Below, piece after piece: positions 45,401-56,900 of a DNA stretch of 64,000 nt. The notes under the pieces are model-generated. The model worked only from the letters and a program-made list of their open reading frames with translations, did not search any database and was not told the origin of the DNA. Made by a program: the position numbers and the translations under genes. The stretch spans positions 143,459 through 207,458 of the forward strand of contig VZRG01000452.1 in the NCBI GenBank assembly GCA_013397435.1, written 5' to 3'. The stretch is from Erythrocercus mccallii (lineage: Eukaryota > Chordata > Aves > Passeriformes > Dicruridae). The first letter of the stretch is position 1; every line of letters begins with the position of its first letter.

Positions 45401-47954
45401 TATTCCCCCACTAATCAGCTGAACAAAAACTACAAGTTGAAAGAGAAAAGACTAACTCAGAATAGTTCCAGTGTTGTCCTTGATTGTATTTGGTAGTAGT
45501 CATGTGTCATACTGTAATCACAATATTCATATATTGACAGACAACATTTCGTTTTTCTTTTCCCGCTTCCCTCCTTGCCTCAGGTTTTCAGGACAACCCA
45601 TGGTTTTGTGACTGTCGCATTTCAAAGCTGATTGAATTTTCCAAAATTGTGGACACCTCCGTTGTACTTCTTGATCCATTGGTTTCATGTAGTGGACCTG
45701 AGAGCCTGGCAGGAATCTTGTTCCAGAGAGCTGAGCTAGAGCAGTGTCTTAAACCATCTGTGATGACTTCAGCAACAAAAATCACCTCTCCGCTGGGCAG
45801 CAATGTCCTGCTACGCTGTGATGCCACAGGGTACCCAACCCCACAGCTCACCTGGAATAGGTCAGACAATATTCCAGTGAACTATACAGGTATAACTGCT
45901 CTTTTATAGGAAATGGGAGAACCAAAAATTATTGGGTTGCTTGTGCTTTGAGATCGTTGTAATGAGCAACAATGGACCATGTACTGGGTCAAGCTGGCAA
46001 TTGTATCTGTGCAACAGCTGTTATGAAATTCTCTGCCTAGTTCTTGGTCTTAACAGGTCCAGCAGACTGTTTTGATTCTGGATGTGGTCTGTTACAAAAA
46101 CAATGAGTGTAGAAGGGAGAAATGGATGAATGGGTCAAGGATAAAGGAAAATGGAGTTTGGGTTAGTTGGACCCTAACTCAGAAGTTAGAAAGTAGAAAG
46201 GAGAATTTTTTGCTGGAACCTCTGTTTGAAAATGTTCATGTTAAAAAAGGCAGTGAGGCCATAACTGAATGACTTAAAATTCAGCATTGTAAACACAAAA
46301 TTTTCCAAATTCATGTTTTCTGTGTGCAAATGATGCAAGGCTATAATTGTCTGACATCATTCTAGCTGCTATGACAGATACGTATGTAGTAACTTAAATG
46401 TAAAAAATGCTACTTGCTAATGCCAAGTAGTTAGCAGTTATCATAGGTCTGATGAATGTAAGAGAACTGAAATATCTTAGGACAAAGGTAATTTCCAATA
46501 GTGTTTTAAATGGGTAGCATGGTAAGTGTCACAAGAAGTATTTAAGACTAAATAGCAGTTTTAAGACATTTGGTTTCACTTTATGTGGTGTTGTTTGTCT
46601 TAGTGAAACTGCAAACTATATTCTAATTCCTCCAGACATTTATTTCCATTTTGACCCAAAATGAGCACTCTTTTTAATAATAGATTATGGCTGGGAATTC
46701 CATAGTTTGTTTTGGAAATTTTGTTTTGTTTTGGTCTTTTTTTTGTGTTTTTTTTTGACTGCTTGTGTTTAACTTTTAAAATTTTCATATATGTGACTCC
46801 TTCTGTCAGAAAGGGAAGGAGTAGTCTAAAAATGTTTACTTCCTCTTTACTTCCCATTCATAATGTTTTACGCTTTGCATTTTCCCATAGTCATTCAAGA
46901 AACTCCTGGAGAGGGTGTCAGATGGTCCATAATGAGCTTGACAGGAATTTCATACAAGGACGCAGGAGAATACAGATGTAAAGCCAAGAACTTGGCAGGA
47001 ATGTCAGAAGCTGCTGTGACTGTCACAGTGGTTGGTGTAGTTACTACAACTGTGTCACCACAGAAGTATGGGAGGAAGCCAGAGGCTGAGAGGCAGAATA
47101 CAACTCAGGAGGAATCCAAGCAGGAACCTGAGAGGACAACCACACCTCTTCCCACCACACCGACCACCACAGCTCTGGTTAGCACTGAAAGATCGACCAG
47201 CGTGACATTTACTGACAAAAAGCAATCCAGGCTCATGTTAGATGGAAAGAAAGTTTCAAAGGCAGTGACAAATGGAAACAAAAAGCAGGTTGGAGATTTA
47301 AGCAAGAAAGGTGAGGATACTTCATTGAATAGGGCAGGTATGGCTGAGCAAAATGTTACTGTGAAGAACCTAAGGGTGATCAGTGAAACTGATGAAAGAG
47401 TGACCTTAACTTGGAAAACTGTCAATGCCACAGGCAATTCCGCTGTGACTGTGTTATACTCCAAGTATGGTGAGAAAGATATGTTGCCTCTCAGCACTGA
47501 TTCTAACAAAAACAAAGTCACAATCGATGGTTTGCAACCTAGTACTCAATATATGGCATGTGTCTCACCCAAAGGCGTGCCACCTACAAAAGAGCAGTGT
47601 GTTGTTTTCTCCACTGATGGGTTAAATGATGAAAGCAACTCTGAATTTTCTATTCTGATAGTGGCCAGCAGTGCAGCATGCGTGGTTGTTTTACCTTTGA
47701 TATTTTTCTTACTCTACAAAGTTTTAAAACTTCATTTGAAACCAAAATCTGCAAAGGAAGCTGAACTTGCAAAAGAGACTTATGTGCAATTTGAAACACT
47801 GTCGCTGAAACCTCGAACACTGAGTGCAGGAGACCAGCTCTGGGCACGGAGGTACACAGATGAGTCAGAAAGACTTCTTCTTTGCTCTAGGTCTAGCATG
47901 GATTCTCAAATGACCTTCAAAAGTGAGGGCTCCAGGTCTGAGTATCTGTGCTGA
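36358..47954 (+). CDS. LRIT3: LRIT3, leucine-rich repeat, Ig-like and transmembrane protein 3, whole coding span (4 exons)
   Basis: Type I membrane protein of the outer retina; in mammals it is needed to place TRPM1 and the mGluR6 cascade at ON-bipolar dendrites, and human loss causes congenital stationary night blindness. Four exons join to 1965 nt, 654 aa (human 679). Order by residue: signal peptide 1-19, LRRNT cysteines 21-43, about five LRRs 56-185, LRRCT about 203-255, Ig C2 domain about 256-350, Thr/Lys-rich stalk 351-451, FN3 about 455-542, one membrane helix about 553-577, and a cytoplasmic tail of about 77 residues ending SEYLC. All phases agree and introns are GT-AG (1249, 7382 and 1001 nt). 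The stalk is shorter and less Ser-rich than I recall in human. Identity is secure. Confidence 0.96.
37723..38201 (+). CDS. LRIT3: LRIT3 exon 2: leucine-rich repeats
   Basis: Starts after a long pyrimidine tract and GCTAG with SVLCNDPDMYEIPV. LRR motifs include LKYLWVTYNCV, LHELRLDGNLL, LRTLDLHNNKM and LTYLDLSSNKLTTLP. The donor is G|GTATGT. These extracellular repeats mediate protein contacts across the synapse in the family. Confidence 0.97.
40345..40530 (-). mobile_element. CR1 LINE fragment, antisense
   Basis: Diverged CR1 reading on the minus strand. The plus-strand view shows the familiar inverted landmarks: CTCCAGTGCTTATC, GAAAGTTTCTCCTAATATC and CCTCTTGTCCTACAGGGC. It lies in LRIT3 intron 2. 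It is too decayed for coding. Confidence 0.72.
40597..40730. repeat. T/G-rich low-complexity tract
   Basis: Alternating T runs and TTTG, GTTTG and GGTTTGG words over about 130 bases within LRIT3 intron 2. No unit repeats exactly, so this is low-complexity sequence rather than a clean microsatellite. Confidence 0.7.
43526..43712 (+). mobile_element. CR1 LINE 3' end
   Basis: Sense-strand CR1 terminal segment: GTTGTGGAGTCACCATTCCTGG, GGTTTAGTGCTGGGC, GTTGGACTTGATAGTCTTAAAGG, TCTTTTCTAATG and a decayed ATTCTTTGGTTCTAT tail, the CR1 3' signature. Confidence 0.85.
45584..45889 (+). CDS. LRIT3: LRIT3 exon 3: LRRCT and first part of Ig domain
   Basis: Begins with the LRRCT motif FQDNPWFCDCRISKLIEF, then CLKPSVMTSATKI and the Ig strand LRCDATGYPTPQLTWNR, ending in VNYT with donor GTATAA. 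The first Ig cysteine is in LRCDA; its partner is in exon 4. Confidence 0.97.
46891..47954 (+). CDS. LRIT3: LRIT3 exon 4: Ig end, stalk, FN3, membrane helix and tail
   Basis: Begins VIQETPGEGVRWSIMSL. It holds the second Ig cysteine (GEYRCKAKNLAG), a Thr/Pro- then Lys-rich linker, an FN3 domain (NLRVISETDERVTLTWK to CVSPKGVPP), a hydrophobic helix SILIVASSAACVVVLPLIFF and a tail with ETYVQFETL and the terminal FKSEGSRSEYLC. The stop is TGA at 47952-47954. Confidence 0.97.
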
Positions 47955-50900
47955 ATAGGGGTGAGGATGGAGATGAAGTAAATAATAGGTAAAATTAATT
48001 CAAGATGGTGATGCTGCATCTGGAAGCAGGTTGATGCAAAATGGTGGTCAGAATACATTACCTGATGTAATAGAGTGTTACTGGATGGTGGTGGGTAGGA
48101 GGGAGAACAGAAGAAAAATGTTGCCTGTTTATTTTCTTTTTTTTTATGTTTTTGATTTTGGACGTGAAGGAATGATGTTCTTCCAAAGAAAAATATGAAA
48201 TGATTCCATGGTTAAAGATATTTTATGGTTTTATTAAAACATTCTTTTTTCTCTTCTCTCATTTTACCACATGATCTGCTAGTGACATGTATCAAACATG
48301 AATCACAAGTTTCTTGAAAGCAATGTACTTCAACACAATAGGAAAACAGTTTTAACTACTTCTGTTGTGATCAAAACTTTATTTGAATATACAGGTTTTC
48401 TTCTGACATCAGCTTGTGCTTTGAGGTGTCATACAGTTGTTTGTACAGTATTCTCAGGGTTGAAGCATTCTCAGGCCAGTCAAGACAGAAGTCACAGTTT
48501 ATGGACTCTTGAGAGGTACAATACACATTGTATTGTCATTTTGCAGATGTTATTGCAAAGGGCAAAGAAGCTTCTTTAGTGTCCTGAAGCTCAGGTAAGA
48601 TGATTAAATCTGAGAGACGCTAGATAATTATGTTAACTTACATCAGATGATCTTATTGCAAAATCTCAGCCTTAGAATTTACTTGGATGTGTCTGTCTAT
48701 ATACCTCAGTTTCAGAAACCTTGGTACAGAAAATTCTGTGGTACTGTGTAATACAACACACACTCTTATATGTCAATATATTACACAGATATTGCATGAT
48801 ATGTACTACACTGCAGTAATATAATACCTTTTGATATACAGTAAGAGGAGTTTTTGTCCTCAGGGCATGTTGGATGTGAAGTTTAATGAGCATAGTGAAA
48901 GTTAATTGTGAGTGTGCTTCCCAATGTTTAAGGAGCAGGAATTAATAGTCATGATGAATTCAAAATTGCCTGTTAATGGTAATAATGAATAGTTTATTCT
49001 GAGGCTGCTTTTTTAATGCCTGAAGTAAGTAAGAGAACTTTTATTCTTCTAGGTTCAGATAATATGTTTAGAAGTATGTATGAATTGTGAGCCACAGTTT
49101 TTCCTGAAAATTACAGCTGTGTTGTTTTCTTGGACCTTTCTATGCCTAGAGAAACTGTTTGTTTTGCTAGGAAATTGGGAATTGACATTTTTGAGAGGGA
49201 GAAATATTACTCAAAGCTACAAACTACAAAGCTTAGTTTGTCAGCTTCAAAACAGTAGTCAGTAATGTAGGATGAAATTTTGCCTGCTGGAATGCTGATG
49301 AGCTTATCTTGTAAGGCATAGCTTGGTGAGAGGTGTCAAAAAGCCTCCAACACAAAATTGTGGCAGGAAATGAACACACTGAAAAACCTCTGTAGCACCT
49401 ACACCATGGTGTCCAGTGACCAGGATTAGTAGAATGAGTATTTGAGACTATGGGAGTTGTAATGAAGAAGCAGGTGAGATGTTCAAAAGTGCAAAATTAG
49501 CTTGCCTGCTTAGAATTAACCTTGGTGTTCCTTTCTGTTTTACAAGTATGTGTGGTTAAAAATCAGTCTTTCCTCTTTTTCTATGAATAATCTTGATTGC
49601 AATGAAAATGATTTTATGTTTCTAAGCCATTTTACTTTGGCAGGGTTTTTTTTTTTTAATTTAGGATGTTCTTAGGGAAAAGAGATTCTCTGTGTGTCAA
49701 AACCAAGGCTTGTCTGACATGTTAATGATAAAGTTTGAACAGGACTTGAAGCGTTACAATATTTGCCTTCTATTTTCCTGATAGAAAGTATAGTCGGTAG
49801 TTGTTGAAGGTGTTTCCAATTAAAACCACCATCTTTTTCATTAATGAGAACAATTGTTTGACCTTTTCTTTTTTTTCCCTAGAGAGTATTTGATTTCAGG
49901 TTTCAAAGCTCTAAATCTAGTTTTGGAGTTCAAAAGCGGTATCACCTGACTGGTAGGTGATACATCAATATATTGAACTGAGGTGGTGCATAATTCGTTG
50001 GAAAGAGCTCACTTGTGAACATTAAATCTTCTGGTTTGACTAATCCTTGTGGAATTAGCACATCCTAAAGTTAGAAATTAATCACTGACCACATGCGCTA
50101 TCAGTATATCAAAGATGAAATTTACTATCAAGAGCGTATTCTTTCAAGAAAACACGTAATACATTATTTTTTCCATGGTTCTTGAGACAAAAGAGTTGCA
50201 TAATCCAAACATGCTTCTGTAGCTCATGTCAAAACACCAAATGTGCTGGGGAATTTTGGCAGGAATTAGACACAAAGGGCAAATCACACAATAAAGACGT
50301 TTGTACTGTATCACCGAGGATTGGTTTAATAAAGAGCTGAAGAAATACTTTCCTAACAGAGGTAACTTTTTATATTGTAAATTGTTAACGATGGAATCAT
50401 TGTGAGATAGATTTTGTCACCCATAATGGTTTGTATAATGTCTTCTGAAATGCAGTACTAGATAATGCATCGGTAAGAACAGTAATGACTATAACCTGTG
50501 TAGGAGAATCTGGAGAGGATTTAACCTGTGTTTATGTATCGCCTTTCATTTATTTTGCACTTTGTTTTCTGAATTCATCCTGCTTTTCACAAAAAAGGTT
50601 AGACCTCTTTTTATACATTACCTACAATGGCTGTGTCAAAACTGGGTGACTAAGGAAATAACTGAGTAATGTGAGCTGAATTCTAAGTAACCTCCTTTTT
50701 ACTTTGAATGTTAGTGGGGGTAAGTACTTATCATATTAAACCATAATCTTAGCTTCAATGTGCACTTACTAAGCCGAACTTAAGGCATCTGTGCATCTAT
50801 TTTAGTCCTTGCCATTGCTCACAGTGGACTTTATATTCCTTGCACCATCATCAGATTCTTATACTTTTCTCAGGGAGGGAATTAAGAGAGAAAACTCTTT

Positions 50901-53900
50901 CATGTGTAACATGAAAATGTCTGTAATAGCAAAACCATTCACACTTGGACTATGTCTAGGAGGCTAAAAAAGGACATTTTAAACTCAAAGAAGTAAGTAA
51001 AATAGACGTTGTTTTCATGTGAAAATAAAAAATTGTTTTTATACAAGACAGTGTGTTTGCCTTTTGTCTTTGTTTACAGCTTTAGACAATATGTGATGAG
51101 TATAGCTGTGGGGACAAAAGGAAGACTGAAAAGAAATGAGAGAAAATACAGAAAGAAGGCTGAGAAACAACAGAAGGGTGATATCCTAGAGAATTCTGCG
51201 ATTGTGTGCCACAATGTCTTTTGCTTGCAATTCTGCCATGTATGTGGCAAGAGTGCTGGGCCGTCTGCAGACAGGTAGCTGTAAAATGATGGATGATGAT
51301 ACTGCTACATCATTGCAATGATTGGAGCTCTACACATGGCCAGTTTTGACAAGGTGGAGGCAGCTGTAAAGCTGGAGTGTGGAACAATGACACCGGGGGA
51401 ATTTGAAGAGTGCACTTGAAGCTGGTTTTCAAGTCTATTTGTGCCCCAGTGAAAGTTGTGAGAGGTTTTTGGAGACCACTGCCTTTAAACTGAAAAGGGA
51501 TGAGGAAGTAGCTTATGAATTTATTGCAAGAAAGAGGGGCATGCATCAGCAACTGTTCTGGAGAGGCTCTGAAACCAAGATATAATATACTACAATAATC
51601 CATCTTGATCTATGATTTTCTTTTAAAAACAATCAGTTTGATAGATTTGTGGCTGGGAGGTAAACACAAACTTGAATCTTCTTCATGACCACAGATGAAA
51701 TTTCAAAATGAACCTTTTTATAATTATCTATTGGTGCATAGATTGGAAACCTGCTGACCTGGATGGCTTCTCTCACAGAATTCATTGCGTTGCTCTAGGT
51801 GTTATAGAAGGTCCAGTTCAGTATTGTCACATTCCTTTGTTGAAAATGAGAAGTTCTCCATAGAACAGATGCTTTCTTTTTTATTTACAAATCACTGCAT
51901 TTTTTTTTACTCTGAATTTCAAAAGATCAGAGTTCCCTTCAGAATGGGGGCACAAATAATGTGTCATTTTGATATATCTGAAAGACTCCCTTGCTAAACG
52001 GGAAAATCAAGCTGAAATGTTGGTCTGAAACAGACTGTATGAAGGAGATTTTTTTTTTGCAAAGCTGTATTATTCATAAGTGTTCAAGATGGGAATAATT
52101 TCAATCAAAAAGGCAGAAAGCAGCTATGAACAAAAGCATATTATATTTCCCAATATAGAAGTAACTGCTCTTTTGTCAATTTTCTGGTTTTTATGAAATA
52201 ACATCCTAACCCAGTGTTTAAAAAAGAATGTAGAATTGCTGCAGCAAGATCAATAGCACCTGCCAGGTATATATTTTATTTATTCTAACTTCAGGTCATA
52301 TTTCTGAAAGACCTTTGATTGACTTAAGGGTATCACAAAAGGACCTGACTGTGCAAACAGCTACAACTAACCTCTCACTATAATGAGATACCAGTTTACT
52401 GACAGTGCATGAATGTTTACATTTTGCAGAAGAGGCTCTGACAAGAAAATACTTTTTTCTAAAACATGATGAGCTATCAAATATTTGACTGAGATATCCT
52501 CTTTTTTAAGGAGGAGTTAAAAAATTTGGTAGTGGTGTGGTTTCTTGTGGGTTTTTTTGGTTTGTTTTTTTTTTTTTTTATGATATTTTATGGTTCTAAG
52601 ATGACTGAGAGGGGGCTTGGTGAAATTCTTATACCCAGAGTGGAATGTGTTTTCTTACTCACTTTTTTAATGCAGGAGGAAGGATCTTTATATGTGTGTG
52701 TGTATATTAAGGGCAGGAATAGAGTATTCCAAGATTGTTGCCTCAGACGAAGTTCAAGCAGTTTCTTCTAAGGCCTCTGGTATGGGCTGCTGGCACTTGA
52801 GAATGCTACTGAACTAGATGGAAAGTAAGAACAATCCAAAATGACAATTACTAGTAGATTTGATGCAACTCTAGTTTAAATTCAATGGGTTGCTTGTTTG
52901 GTCAAGTAAATGAGTACTTTGTTGATTTTTTGTTTGTTTGTTTTTGTTTTTTCATTCCTTTAGACACGCAGTTGAAGGAAACCTCTAGCATTCTCAAACA
53001 AATTTCTCTAATAATTTGAAAAGTAAATTTATTAACAAATCTCTAGATCAGGTTCTTGCTTGACTGTCATTTATCCTTTCTAGTTCAGTATTTTTTTGGA
53101 AAAGAGGAACAAAACAATATATATAGTCTACTTTGTATTATTTTCCAGTCTCTGAAACAGTCACACCTTTGTTGAAGAAAAAGGAAATTAAATCCAATAC
53201 TCATAAGTAGTGTTTCTTGTAAGAATCTGATTTAATTAATGATGATGAAAGCTAATGCCATGGACTGATCGGGTGGACTACTGAGTCATGTGTCTTGAGT
53301 TTTTTCCTGCTAATATTTGGCCAAGTGTTTGAGAATCCAAAATAACTTGTACCAATTATATTTTTTGTTTATAGCCCAGTCCCTTGTGTTTAAGATCATG
53401 TGGAAATTAAATCACAGAGAGAGAAAGAGGGAAATATAAGCATACAGTAAACAGGCAGCTACATAGCATGGCAAACTAAATTCAGAATAACATTACTGTC
53501 TTTTAATGTTATTTTTCTCTTAGCATAGAGCCTTCAATCTTAAACTAATCCTGCGGTGTATTGCTTGCTTCAGATTGCACATGAATGACATTATCTGTGG
53601 ATATTTTTCCAGAGCATGCGCTCAGGTCTTGAGTGACCTGTTCTGGTTTCTCACTGATTCTCCAAAAAAGAATACTGCTTGATGTTTTGTGTTCTCTGGC
53701 ATAGAAGTGACATGGTGGAATGATTTCCTCCCTGCTGAAGCATGAATGTGAAAACAGGAATCATAACTCTCCTGTTTGTTCTGAGCATCATGTTTCATAG
53801 CTGAGGATTAGAGAAATAATACTACTCTGAATTTAATTTGCCATTCCCTATAGCTGGCTGTACTCTTATCTGTGATTTAACTTCCACATGAACTTAGGCA

Positions 53901-56900
53901 CGGCACCTTGCAATTGTACTGTTTGCTGTTGTGTCTGGATCAGTATCTCCAAAGCACTCATTTCCTGGAGTTCTGTGTCAATCATTCTGGGTTCAGCCTA
54001 AAATCTGAGCATAGAATTTTTCAGTAGAAGATTGTGCTAAATTACTTCTCAACATTAGGAAAGGAACTCTCTAATGGCAGAAGCATTTTCATACACAAAA
54101 GTGCTGTTTATTTGTTCCTTGCCTGAGCATTTTTTACTCTTTGTCAGAGAAGCAGACATTCCCTTTGGATAGAGTAATCAGCAGCAAAAACAAAGAAAGA
54201 AACATTTTTCACAAGCCAGAAAAATAATGGTCTTTGTTCTGGTCAGGCAAAATGATTGAATAGGCATTATATCCAGTAGCTATATGAACTATTTCTTTCA
54301 AAATGTAATGGGAATTCATGAGGTGAGGTAAGTAATAAAGCCCCTTGTTTATTGATAGAAAAGTGACATTTTCTTGTGCCTTTGATAGTGACTTAACACT
54401 AGAGAATGCCTGAATGTGGACTGGCAGAGACAAGACTGGTGACAAGGTGATTGAGTTTTTGGTTTCTCACTACTGAAGATTCAGAGATTTAGAAATCTGA
54501 CTTCAATGACATGAGAGAAAAAAGGATGATTTTTAAAGCTCATTGACCTTCATAAAGAAACTAGAAAAATTATTATGAAAATTCTTATAAGGGGGGGATC
54601 AGCCAGAAGTTGTGCCAAAAACATGAATAATGTTAAAAAATTGCTATTTTTAAAATAAAAGACTGGAAAAGCTCAGAACTGGAGGATGAACATTTAGAAA
54701 GGTGCTCAGTATAAGCAGAACACATAAATGATAGTTTTGTGGCTGGAACAGAAAACAAGAATTTTTATTGTAACTATCTATGTTCAAGTCTGCCTTGAAG
54801 TTGTACTAAATTGGCACCTGATCAAACACAGATTCTAAACTAACAAAAAGGCTGTGGTGGAGGGTATGCATAAGAAACAAGGGAGATTCCTACAGAAAAC
54901 CCACAAGTAAGATTAAGTAAAGATTAAAAAACACTCTGCTGAACAATGTGCAGTTCCCTGAGTGAAGGGACCTCATCCTCCAATCATTTGGCTTGTAAAG
55001 ACATGGCCAAGAACTGAGAGGAGAAAGAGTAGTAAAATTCTCCACTTCCAATAATGGATCCAGGAAAGATCTTCGGTAGAGTGTAGAGAAATCTGACCTA
55101 AGGGATAAAAGAATCTATCATTGTACATGATTTTTTCTCTATATTTGATATCAATTGAGAAGCTGAGGTAACTGCTTGTGGATGGGGAAAACTTAGGCTG
55201 AAGGACAGAAAAAGGGTCTGCATAGGAAAGGAGCTGCAAGATTGACACCTTTGTCATCAGTGGAATCTAACTAAACTGTAAAATTAGATGAGCCACATGT
55301 TAAGTGGGAAAAGCTAGACCAGTATTTGATAACAACTGGCAGCTACAAAGATAGTTGAAGTGAACCTGGATAGTGCTGCCTGAATGATTTTCAGTCTTAT
55401 TGAGTAGAATACTGAAACTGAAGAGAAAAATAAGCTATGTAGGTGATGTACTTTTATTGGATCTGTAGCACTCAAAACATACCTTGCATATCTTTTCGAT
55501 CCTTACCAGTTTCAGCTCTGGGCAGAATGAATTGACAAAAGTTTAACTATAGGAAACCCATTACACTACAAATAACTTGTGATTCATCAAAAGGGCAGGG
55601 GGACAGGCCTGGAGGAAGTTGAAATCAAATGTCACCACCTAAAAATATAGCTGAAATGATGAGATTTCTTCCTCTGATGAACGTTTGGAATAAATTCCAC
55701 AAAAGGCCATGTTCTTTGTGAACTGTATGATGCCAGCCTTGTGTGGGCTGGGGAGAAAACATAGGAATAGGTTCTGAAAAGATGCTCTAAATGATTTATT
55801 GACAACATCCTGGGAACTGACATTTGGCAATGTTTCTGAGCCCACAGCCATTTCAGCAAATGCCAGTAGTGCAAGGTTTAGGGGGGCGGTGCTCCAGTTA
55901 CAGTGAGATGAATACTGTCACACGCTGTTTCAGGCAGTGTTCAGACACCAAGAATAAGTGGGCATAAATAGCAGGAGTGTCTGGTGAGAGGCTGGGACAT
56001 GTGAGAGGTTCAGAATATGCTTCTGTATCTTGATAACTTCAGCAATGTGTCAGGTAGAGGGAAAGCCTCTTGCAGCATTGATAAAAAAATAAGAGATAAA
56101 ATGTCCCTTGTTAATGTATTTTGAACCTATCCCAAAAAATGTTATACCAAAAAAGTTTTTGAGGCTGACTGACTGTTTATTGAGAAGACCATAGAGGACT
56201 GAGATTTTGAGCAGGGTAAAGGAGCCCGTGCAAATGGATGGTCTCTCTTTTGTCACTGTATGAACCTGGTCTGGATACATAACCACTGATGACTGCAGAC
56301 AAATGAAAATTCTCCATGATTTTTTGAATTTGCCTTACTAGCCATCAGCAACCTCTCTTCTACCCAGCATGTTTATGAAAGAGAGGGTTTTTTTATGTGC
56401 AAGTGTGTCATAGCAGTTCCACCATCCTCAAAGCTCATCAGTTTATGAGAAACAGTGCTTCCAGCTGCCATTAAGTTGCCACTCACAGAATTTATCATAT
56501 CCATTGTGTAAGTAATGATGCAGAAAGGAAAAGTGACTGCCATTCACAATGTACCACACCAAGTCCTTCTTTAGTGTAGGCTGAATTAGGCTGAATTCTC
56601 TTTCTAGCTGTGGAAATGCTACTTCTCAGTAATTCTGCAATCCAGCTGGTCACAGAAATCTGCTTTGAGTTCAGCACCCCAGTCTCCAGAGTATTATTTA
56701 AAGCCCTGACAACATTGCCTTGAGCACTGACTGCCAAGAGCTTTGCTGAATCAAAAAGACTTCACCCCCCTAAACTAATGAATAGGTACTGTTACTTCTA
56801 TGAAGAGTACTTGGTTAGTGAAGAGAAATCCTGGCAATTTTGGAGGTAAGTTTTAATGGTAAATCTGTCTATATTAAACACATGAAGCTAAGATATGGCA

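Larger units (their letters stand above)
38202..45583 (+). other. LRIT3: LRIT3 intron 2
   Basis: A 7.4-kb intron, the largest in the window. It holds two CR1 fragments (about 40345-40530 and 43526-43712), a T/G-rich low-complexity tract at about 40597-40730 and a C10 run near 42917. The ORFs I checked (for example 41084-41470) have no recognisable product. Confidence 0.85.

Noticed and set aside
45649..45909. ORF starting at an internal Met in the LRIT3 region
   Set aside because: It is just the inner part of LRIT3 exon 3 read from an internal ATG-like codon and running into the intron.
47105..47521. 138-codon minus-strand ORF
   Set aside because: It is antisense to the LRIT3 stalk and FN3 region, whose plus frame has clear domain homology and continuous phase.
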